This document shows positions 1 to 4,007 of a stretch of 5,850 nucleotides of DNA, in pieces (the first letter of the stretch is position 1; every line of letters starts with the position of its first letter). The position numbers and the translations under genes were made by a program. The notes below the pieces were generated by a model, which was not told the origin of the DNA, searched no databases, and saw only the letters and a list, made by a program, of their open reading frames with translations. Source of the DNA: Neptunomonas sp. (GTDB taxonomy: Bacteria; Pseudomonadota; Gammaproteobacteria; Pseudomonadales; Balneatricaceae). The stretch lies in the NCBI GenBank assembly GCA_004195305.1, contig SDWN01000490.1, positions 1 to 5,850 on the forward strand, given 5' to 3'.

Positions 1-44
1 CAAGCAACCTTCGAACCAGAAAGCTGCTCAAGCTCAAGTGGTCG

Positions 45-677
45 TTATTTGTGCAATGGCTTAATGTTAAGCAATGACACAAACATCGAAATCACGATGG
101 TTCCGAACAGAAAGCAAAAGCCACTCTGATAAATACCAAGAAACCAACTCAGTAGGTCCGCTGGCTGGAAGGCACTGGATAGGGTGAAATGGATGTTCAT
201 GGCTTGGATCAGTGGCCATAACGGCAGCGCGCCCTGAGTGTAGTCGGGTATGTCGTTAAACTGCCCCAGTAAGGCGTAGCTGGTCGCAAATAACATCATT
301 GCGGTGAGAAAGTTGGTCAGGCCCAGGACGATCACCCGGCCTGAAGCTGCCACGGCAGTGCCTTCGGTAATTTTACAGATGCCAAAGAGAATGACGCCTA
401 GCTCTTTATTTAGAATGCCCAATACTCGTAATAATAATGGCGCGGCTATCCAGCTACTCAGCAAGGGTGATAACAGAAATAAAATGAGCGATCCAAACAA
501 CCAATAGACGATATAACGCTCGGATAACACGAGTCTTCTGGATCGCCATTGTTGCTGTGCACTGCTACCAACTTCATGCTGAAACTCGCGCGATTTCAGG
601 TAACTGTCGGCCCAGAAATAAGGTGAAAAGCTGTAAATGGCTCGGATACAGGCCTGTACGGTGTCGGTGAATGTCAT
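45..677 (-). CDS. Integral membrane protein of unknown function, coupled to the MBL-fold hydrolase
   Basis: This 210-residue protein is not one I recognise. The start chosen is the ATG at 677-675, which overlaps the TGA stop of the upstream hydrolase gene as ATGA and has GGAAGG just ahead of it. A longer reading starting at 713 would run 12 codons further into the hydrolase gene and is less likely. The first 50 residues are polar and aromatic-rich with a basic patch (WRSRR, about 44-48). Hydrophobic segments follow at about 55-77, 80-104 (weaker), 113-138 and 177-203, so three or four membrane helices are expected, with a polar loop at 139-150. No catalytic motif is visible. The overlap implies translational coupling, so the protein probably acts with the hydrolase, perhaps as its membrane anchor or a transporter of its substrate; that is inference. 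Confidence 0.75.
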   Translation of the reverse strand: MTFTDTVQACIRAIYSFSPYFWADSYLKSREFQHEVGSSAQQQWRSRRLVLSERYIVYWLFGSLILFLLSPLLSSWIAAPLLLRVLGILNKELGVILFGICKITEGTAVAASGRVIVLGLTNFLTAMMLFATSYALLGQFNDIPDYTQGALPLWPLIQAMNIHFTLSSAFQPADLLSWFLGIYQSGFCFLFGTIVISMFVSLLNIKPLHK

Positions 678-1411
678 TCGCCTTCCAGTAGGGTGATTTT
701 CTGGCCTGGCCAAAGTAACGGTAGGTCGTGCGATGAATCCGATTTATTAACGCCATGGCCGAGGATAAAACTGGTATTGGATAGCCAGGGTCTTATTTGA
801 TCAAATCCGGCATGCCAGGCGTTACCATTTTCTCGGGCATCGTAGATGGTTACGAGCGCTTGGTTGATCTGCCGATAAAGCGATGGTTTAAGACCACTGT
901 CCCCGCTATACCCCAGCACCGGTTTATCATCACCATTCTCATCAATAGAATAAAGTACGAATCCGAAGCAGCGTTCGGAATGTTGAGCCGCAAAAAAACG
1001 TAACGCTAGATCCTGATCTAGGATGATGCGCTGCCCCTCGTCCGCACTAACCCAGTCAGCCAGTTGCTCCGGTATTAATTGTTCGCGGTGCTCGGCCAGA
1101 CGATGCTGTTGCAGTCGCCGAGTCACTCCGGTTTCGGCGATAACCTGAAGTCGACGACCACGAGCCTGCTCAACCCGTAACACCACCGGTAACTCGCCCG
1201 CATGGTCGGTATGGTTGTGGGTAATGATCAAGCGGTCGGGAATGGTTCGATTAGACGCGATCAGCGTACGCGTGACACCCAGTCCCAAGTCAATGAGGCA
1301 GTAAGGTTGGCTATTACGCAGTATTAATAAGCTACTGCTGCACTGCCCTTGGTAGATTGGCGCAGCCCCGCCGGCGACGCCTAATACCTCAAGGCTCAGT
1401 TGTGATTGCAT
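674..1411 (-). CDS. MBL-fold metallohydrolase, RNase Z-like (Lactamase_B_2 type)
   Basis: The 245-residue product carries the metallo-beta-lactamase signature THNHTDHAGELP, with metal ligands H65, H67, D69 and H70. The other expected ligands can be placed: H144 in AAQHSERCFGF, which matches the RNase Z pattern of a His before a Gly-aromatic strand; D171 in GYSGDSG, the bridging Asp; and H219 in ILGHG. All residues for a two-zinc site are therefore present and the enzyme is probably active. The family hydrolyses phosphodiesters or related ester bonds. The N-terminal strand and the CLIDLG segment resemble RNase Z/PhnP-type members, but the long flexible arm of true tRNA 3' processing enzymes is not evident, so the substrate is unknown. 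The ATG at 1411 has GGAG nine bases upstream. The gene ends in a four-base overlap with the membrane protein gene, forming a two-gene unit. No signal peptide is seen, so it is probably cytoplasmic. Confidence 0.88.
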   Translation of the reverse strand: MQSQLSLEVLGVAGGAAPIYQGQCSSSLLILRNSQPYCLIDLGLGVTRTLIASNRTIPDRLIITHNHTDHAGELPVVLRVEQARGRRLQVIAETGVTRRLQQHRLAEHREQLIPEQLADWVSADEGQRIILDQDLALRFFAAQHSERCFGFVLYSIDENGDDKPVLGYSGDSGLKPSLYRQINQALVTIYDARENGNAWHAGFDQIRPWLSNTSFILGHGVNKSDSSHDLPLLWPGQKITLLEGE

Positions 1412-1455
1412 CGGTGGTGACTCCGGTAGACCGAACCTAGTGTGATGACATGATC

Positions 1456-1507
1456 CCTGCGCGGCGCAGGAGCGCCATCATTAGCCGCGCAAGGATCGTT
1501 AACGATC
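1456..1507. repeat. Cluster of overlapping palindromes between two minus-strand genes
   Basis: The 118-base gap between the zinc-ribbon gene and the hydrolase gene holds several exact symmetries. CCTGCGC (1456-1462) faces GCGCAGG (1464-1470). TGCGCGGC (1458-1465) can instead pair with GCCGCGCA (1484-1491), so these two stems exclude each other. GATCGTTAACGATC (1494-1507) is a perfect 14-base palindrome. No long T-tract follows any of them on either strand, so they do not look like ordinary intrinsic terminators. They may be an operator or an extragenic repeat affecting expression of the downstream hydrolase pair. Confidence 0.5.
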
Positions 1508-1529
1508 AGTGTGATCATGCGTTTTCCGT

Positions 1530-2300
1530 TTAGAAAACGTCTGCGCGTTGGCTGATTTTGAGCTCCAGCTCGTTAGCTATCGGCTTAATATCTTTCATTA
1601 GGGTATAGATGAAGACTTTCTTGCCACCGACCGCGTCAATCTCAATCCCTCCCTTTCTCAAAAAAATACCAAGTAAAATAAACAGACCAAAGGCGTAGAG
1701 TACCGGCGCATTAAGATAGTAGGCCGCCCCCATTCCGACCGCCCCGATCAGGTAGGGGATGGCATGATCTTGACCTTTGAAGGTAGTGAAGCCCGCGATT
1801 CGGGCCGGGTTGATGGTGAACTCGGTGGTGTAGATAAGAGAGTTTTTCTTATACGTCATCAATGCCGCAGAGCCAATTTTTTCGGCATATTGCTCCCGTA
1901 CCTTACCGACGTCGTCGGTCAATTCTCGAAACGTTCCCGTGCTGTTAATCGATCCTTCATCTTTATAAAACAAACTAATAAAGACCAGGCTCAATACTGT
2001 GGCAACCGTCGGCATGATCCAGCTAGGCTCTGTCTTCCACAGATAGATATTACCCACCAGCAAGGGTATGCCTAACACCATGTAAACATAATTGCGGGTT
2101 TCGATTCGTGAGATGCTGGTGATCTCACCGAGAACGAATGAATGCTTTGCCGCATTGAACACCTCGCGGTTGACGATCTCCTCGCTACGAACGGCAGCAG
2201 CAGGCGGCGCTGGTTGTTTGTTTGAAAAACCGCAGTTAGGACAAAAATCGGCTTTATCAGAGATTTCCTTTGCGCATTCAGGGCAACTGATTAATGCCAT
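1530..2300 (-). CDS. Zinc-ribbon membrane protein of unknown function
   Basis: This 256-residue protein opens with a compact zinc ribbon, CPECAKEISDKADFCPNCG, whose four cysteines at 6, 9, 20 and 23 should bind one zinc. A Pro/Ala-rich linker follows (about 29-37). Hydrophobic segments at about 71-89 and 94-112 form one pair and those at about 181-197 and 199-215 another, separated by a soluble stretch of about 70 residues that is Lys/Glu-rich and then beta-like. The C-terminal 40 residues are charged and probably cytoplasmic. This type of ribbon is common at the start of bacterial membrane proteins, but I do not recognise the family of the rest. The start is well supported: GGAAAGG (2309-2315) lies eight bases ahead of the ATG. 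It follows the CII-type regulator gene on the same strand after 79 bases. A palindrome-rich gap separates it from the hydrolase gene. Confidence 0.8.
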   Translation of the reverse strand: MALISCPECAKEISDKADFCPNCGFSNKQPAPPAAAVRSEEIVNREVFNAAKHSFVLGEITSISRIETRNYVYMVLGIPLLVGNIYLWKTEPSWIMPTVATVLSLVFISLFYKDEGSINSTGTFRELTDDVGKVREQYAEKIGSAALMTYKKNSLIYTTEFTINPARIAGFTTFKGQDHAIPYLIGAVGMGAAYYLNAPVLYAFGLFILLGIFLRKGGIEIDAVGGKKVFIYTLMKDIKPIANELELKISQRADVF

Positions 2301-2331
2301 AGAACGTACCTTTCCATTTGATAGTTAAAAT

Positions 2332-2360
2332 TTTATGCCTCATTAGTCGTTGCACAGCAA
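2332..2360 (-). promoter_or_regulatory. Possible promoter of the zinc-ribbon gene
   Basis: On the minus strand TTGCTG (2360-2355) lies 17 bases before CATAAA (2337-2332), which overlaps a second -10-like box, TAAAAT. Both boxes are weak matches to the sigma-70 consensus. The placement, ending 31 bases before the start codon, is reasonable. Read-through from the regulator gene upstream is also possible. Confidence 0.3.
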
Positions 2361-2379
2361 GACTACAAAAGCCGTTTTG

Positions 2380-2826
2380 TTAGCTGGCGAACAAGCTTTT
2401 GAGTCGATTCATCAGCCGGATCTCTTTTTCAAAATCCTGATGCATTTCCCGTTCGATCAGATCAAGCTGACGTGTCGTTGCATGACCTTTTTCGAGCACC
2501 TGATCTATCGCGGTAACGGTTTCCGCCTGCTCAGTTTTCCACTCGCTCCAGGCTTTCAATACCTCCATGTCACTACCGCCGCTGCCATCGGGTACCGGAA
2601 TGCAGACATGATTAAAGCGGCGCGCCAAGGTGTGGAGGATTTCCAGATCGCCTGTGGTTTCTAGAATTTTGACCAGATCACGCAGGTTGATCCAGTGATC
2701 TTGTTGATCGGGGCTGCATTGGTTGCGAAAGGTCCCCAGGGTTCGGCCGATCTCTTTAGCTAAGCCTGCGGTCTTGCCTGGATAGCCATCAGCAGTGGCT
2801 TGAACCGCTAACCGTATAGATCTCAT
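2380..2826 (-). CDS. Phage CII (CP76 family)-type transcriptional regulator
   Basis: The 148-residue protein matches the phage CII/CP76 regulator pattern (recalled from Pfam Phage_CP76, not searched). It has an N-terminal helix-turn-helix region with LAKEIGRTLGTFRNQCSPDQ (22-41), then H44, then LRDLVKILETTGDLEILHTL (48-67). These correspond to the family's 'TLRNKLNP', 'H.L.L.E' and 'TGD..IL.ALA' blocks. The C-terminal part (about 90-146) is charged and helical, likely an oligomerisation coiled coil. Length is close to the usual 150-170 residues, so the gene appears intact. Relatives in P2-like and other temperate phages act at the lysis-lysogeny switch. The ATG at 2826 has AGGGA about nine bases upstream. 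It is transcribed away from a divergent control region shared with the folded RNA and the 92-residue protein, so it probably controls that region. No other clear phage genes lie in the window, so this may be a remnant or a domesticated regulator. Confidence 0.8.
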   Translation of the reverse strand: MRSIRLAVQATADGYPGKTAGLAKEIGRTLGTFRNQCSPDQQDHWINLRDLVKILETTGDLEILHTLARRFNHVCIPVPDGSGGSDMEVLKAWSEWKTEQAETVTAIDQVLEKGHATTRQLDLIEREMHQDFEKEIRLMNRLKSLFAS

Positions 2827-2861
2827 TCTTTATTTCCCTAGTACAACTGGACCGAGCGGTA

Positions 2862-2890
2862 ATGATACAGTTTTGATCTGTTTGGTTGAA
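2862..2890 (-). promoter_or_regulatory. Leftward promoter for the CII-type regulator
   Basis: On the minus strand TTCAAC (2890-2885) is followed after exactly 17 bases by TATCAT (2867-2862), a five-of-six -10 match. Transcription would start near 2855, giving a leader of about 30 bases before the regulator's ATG. Its -35 box directly abuts the rightward promoter region. Confidence 0.5.
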
Positions 2891-2905
2891 TTGTTCTTAA
2901 GACAA
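2891..2905. promoter_or_regulatory. Possible operator between the divergent promoters
   Basis: TTGTTCTTAAGACAA has a CTTAAG core flanked by TTGT and ACAA half-sites, offset by one base from perfect symmetry. It covers the -35 region of the rightward promoter and abuts the leftward -35 box, so a bound protein could affect both. The CII-type regulator is the obvious candidate, by inference only. Confidence 0.35.
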
Positions 2906-2922
2906 AGCCTGAAACTTATAAT
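2894..2922 (+). promoter_or_regulatory. Rightward promoter with a perfect -10 box
   Basis: TATAAT lies at 2917-2922. A weak -35 box, TTCTTA, lies 17 bases upstream at 2894-2899, within the possible operator. Transcription should start near 2929 and run into the folded RNA. A strong -10 with a weak -35 at an operator-like site suits an activated or repressed phage promoter. Confidence 0.5.
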
Positions 2923-2929
2923 TGTAACT

Positions 2930-3013
2930 TCTTCATACCTCTCAGGTGCGAGCCCGCTAGCCATGCTTTAGGGACCTAAGGTTGCTAGTTTAGGATCCGA
3001 ACGGGCTATTTTT
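2930..3013 (+). ncRNA. Small structured RNA, candidate phage C4-type antisense RNA
   Basis: Transcription from the TATAAT promoter would give an RNA of about 84 bases. An outer stem pairs AGCCCG (2951-2956) with CGGGCT (3002-3007) and is followed by A and five U. Inside it, CTAGC (2957-2961) pairs with GCTAG (2984-2988), and GCTTTAG (2965-2971) pairs with CTAAGGT (2976-2982) with two G-U pairs around a GGAC loop. An unpaired stretch with TTTAGGATCCG follows (2989-2999), echoing the TTTAGGGACC of the loop region. A GGTGCGAGCC lead-in, two TTTAGG-type segments and an outer stem closing at a U-tract fit my memory of the C4 antisense RNAs of phages P1 and P7, which silence antirepressor operons. 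I could not check this against an RNA family model. I found no exact target complement downstream in the window. It could alternatively be an attenuating leader of the 3103 gene. Confidence 0.5.
2951..3013 (+). terminator. Terminator-like hairpin closing the small RNA
   Basis: The six-pair GC-rich stem AGCCCG/CGGGCT encloses a folded 45-base interior and is followed by ATTTTTC (3008-3014). The long interior is unusual for a plain terminator and suggests the RNA itself is functional. Read-through would supply the gene at 3103. Confidence 0.5.
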
Positions 3014-3102
3014 CTATGTGAAAACGACGCCGCAATTCCCATAAAATTCATTCGCAAGCGTCGGTATTGTGACTCCAACATTAACCAACAGGAGTTCACA
3101 TC

Positions 3103-3381
3103 ATGCAATTGAATGGCGCATTGGTAGAACAAGTCGGATCACGCTTTTGTCTGATTCAGGTAGCGCCCAGCATTGTCGCAAATATGAGGCATGCTGCGTT
3201 TATGATAATTCGCTGCCAACGACAATTCCCCGAGTTGCCGATAGTACTGGTAAGTTCCGCACCCGGTGTAGAGCCGGAGTTTTTTGGCTGTGGAGATTTC
3301 TGTGAGCAAGCCAAGCTGCTGGATCTGTACTCCTTAAACTGGACGCAATACGATCTGACGACTTGCAGCGTTATCGGATGA
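3103..3381 (+). CDS. Small protein of unknown function downstream of the C4-like RNA
   Basis: I do not recognise this 92-residue protein. The ATG at 3103 has a strong AGGAG (3090-3094) eight bases ahead, and a terminator-like hairpin follows the stop, so it is probably a real gene. Visible features are a short strand FCLIQVAPS (15-23), a helix-like segment (24-41), a hydrophobic strand LPIVLVSS (45-52), and a C-terminal part with a CGDFC pair (C63, C67) and LNWTQYDL (79-86). There are five cysteines in all (16, 38, 63, 67, 88) but no clear metal-binding spacing, and no signal peptide or membrane helix. Its position resembles that of the short genes (icd or ash type) that follow C4 RNA in P1-like immunity operons, but I see no sequence resemblance to those. 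Its leader can form a CGACGC/GCGTCG hairpin (3025-3030/3058-3063). Confidence 0.65.
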   Translation: MQLNGALVEQVGSRFCLIQVAPSIVANMRHAAFMIIRCQRQFPELPIVLVSSAPGVEPEFFGCGDFCEQAKLLDLYSLNWTQYDLTTCSVIG

Positions 3382-3417
3382 GTGGCGTAACTCTTATTTG
3401 GAAAAAGGGCAAAAAGG

Positions 3418-3450
3418 GGCAAAAGGGATCAGCTCTCGTCTTTTGCCTTT
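3418..3450 (+). terminator. Likely terminator after the 92-residue protein gene
   Basis: GGCAAAAG (3418-3425) pairs perfectly with CTTTTGCC (3440-3447) and is followed by TTT, 36 bases after the stop codon at 3381. The other strand offers a longer interrupted T-tract (complement of 3401-3417), so it may work in both directions. Confidence 0.5.
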
Positions 3451-3478
3451 CCTGATGAGATCTCATGCCGCGGGCCCC

Positions 3479-3500
3479 ATGCAGCCTGTTGTGGCTGCGT
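3479..3500 (+). terminator. Second hairpin, weak terminator or target-site structure
   Basis: GCAGCC (3481-3486) pairs with GGCTGC (3493-3498) around TGTTGT. An A-T and a G-T pair extend the stem, and TTTC follows. The T-tract is short. It lies just before the MITE-like insertion and may be a backup terminator. A perfect 12-base palindrome, ATGAGATCTCAT, lies upstream at 3455-3466. Confidence 0.3.
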
Positions 3501-3504
3501 TTCA

Positions 3505-3512
3505 ATGACTTT
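3505..3512. repeat. Left flanking direct repeat (target-site duplication) of the MITE-like element
   Basis: ATGACTTT here is repeated exactly at 3735-3742. The two copies directly abut the outer ends of the terminal inverted repeats, as expected for an 8-bp target duplication made on insertion. Confidence 0.75.
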
Positions 3513-3734
3513 CCTGATTACCCATGATCCTCAGCTATCACAGCGACGAGCGATAGGAATACAGGCTCATGTAGGGTTATGTATGCGATTACCGTTGCCA
3601 AACTCACCTGAACACCGTAATGACAAGACCCAGGCTCGCAACCGGACAGGTAGCACCGTGGGAGCCTGCCCGCAGGCGATCTTTTCGCGAGAATAGATCG
3701 GTTCAATCATGACTGAGGTATGTGGGTAATCAGG
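3513..3734. mobile_element. MITE-like non-autonomous insertion, 222 bp
   Basis: The ends are perfect 12-bp inverted repeats, CCTGATTACCCA (3513-3524) and TGGGTAATCAGG (3723-3734). After four mismatched bases on each side the symmetry resumes with CCTCAG (3529-3534) against CTGAGG (3713-3718), giving 18 matches over 22 positions. Exact 8-bp direct repeats, ATGACTTT, flank both ends. This is the form of a miniature inverted-repeat element moved in trans by a full-length insertion sequence. An 8-bp duplication occurs in several IS families (for example IS66, ISL3, IS6 and IS1595), and I cannot assign the ends to one. The interior has no convincing gene. It contains a CAGGCTC/GAGCCTG hairpin (3631-3637/3662-3668) that competes with GCCTG/CAGGC (3664-3668/3673-3677). 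The element lies in the gap upstream of the cation pump gene and disrupts no visible reading frame. Confidence 0.72.
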
Positions 3735-3742
3735 ATGACTTT
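3735..3742. repeat. Right flanking direct repeat (target-site duplication) of the MITE-like element
   Basis: This ATGACTTT is the exact partner of 3505-3512. Removing the element and one copy would restore an uninterrupted sequence running into the stem-loop region. Confidence 0.75.
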
Positions 3743-3752
3743 TGGTTGTGCG

Positions 3753-3921
3753 GATAGGTATTAACCCGGAGGGTTAATAGGAGACGCAAGGATGCGTAAA
3801 TATTGGTAGAAGGCCAATGCGAGCCCCAGAAAATCAAGCAGTTCCAGCAACGGCGGCAGATTTTAGGGGCGATGGACAGATAGGTATGGAACCTATTTGA
3901 CCACCAGGTTAATAGTACTGG
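3753..3921 (+). other. Dense array of stem-loops, possible structured RNA or pump-gene leader
   Basis: Five good stem-loops follow one another. TATTAACCC/GGGTTAATA (3759-3767/3771-3779) has loop GGA. ACGCA/TGCGT (3784-3788/3793-3797) has loop AGGA. ATTGG/CCAAT lies at 3802-3806/3814-3818. GCCCC plus AAAATC pair with GATTTT plus GGGGC (3823-3835/3859-3870) across a small internal loop. CAGATAGGT/ACCTATTTG (3877-3885/3891-3899) has loop ATGGA. A weak CCAG/CTGG pair (3904-3907/3918-3921) ends the run. TATTAACC (3759-3766) can also pair with the later GGTTAATA (3907-3914), which would close the whole block. I recognise no known riboswitch or RNA family. GGA in three of the loops recalls CsrA/RsmA-binding RNAs, but no terminator follows, so a 5' leader of the pump gene is equally possible. 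Strand is assumed from the downstream gene. Confidence 0.45.
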
Positions 3922-4007
3922 CAGGTAGTGCGAATATCTCCTGTGCGTTGTGCCTTAACCACGTTCAATGGACTATAAGAGACGTATGAATCTAAAAGGA
4001 ATTGATC
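3922..4007 (+). promoter_or_regulatory. Proximal leader and ribosome binding site of the cation pump gene
   Basis: AAGGA at 3996-4000 lies seven bases before the ATG at 4008 and decides that start. A -10-like TATAAG occurs at 3974-3979 but has no good -35 at normal spacing (TTGTGC at 3948-3953 is 20 bases away), so a promoter here is uncertain. An ATG at 3986 opens a 19-codon frame (3986-4045) that overlaps the pump start out of frame and has only a poor ribosome site. Confidence 0.4.

Noticed and set aside
1..44. Part of a further gene at the left edge
   Set aside because: Too short to assign a frame, and no start codon or ribosome site is visible.
304..1003. Plus-strand frames at 304-507 and 797-1003
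   Set aside because: They are antisense to the membrane protein and hydrolase genes, which have motifs and coupled starts.
1520..1539. CGTTTTC/GAAAACG hairpin around the zinc-ribbon stop codon as a terminator
   Set aside because: It is AT-rich, includes the stop codon in its loop and has no T-tract on the transcribed strand.
2365..2380. ACAAAA/TTTTGT hairpin at the end of the CII-type gene as a terminator
   Set aside because: The stem is short and AT-rich, with no T-tract after it on the minus strand.
1764..2664. Plus-strand frames at 1764-2075, 2092-2328 and 2350-2664
   Set aside because: They are antisense to the zinc-ribbon and CII-type genes, which carry recognisable motifs and ribosome binding sites.
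3156..3422. Minus-strand frame of 88 codons opposite the 3103 gene
   Set aside because: The plus-strand frame has AGGAG at good spacing and a terminator; the minus frame has no such support.
3505..3706. Open frames of about 62-63 codons on both strands (3505-3696 plus, 3518-3706 minus)
   Set aside because: They lie almost wholly inside the MITE-like element, lack good ribosome binding sites and show no protein-like pattern.
3743..4007. Known metal riboswitch (yybP-ykoY, M-box or NiCo type) upstream of the pump
   Set aside because: I could not find the conserved core motifs of these classes; only generic stem-loops are visible.
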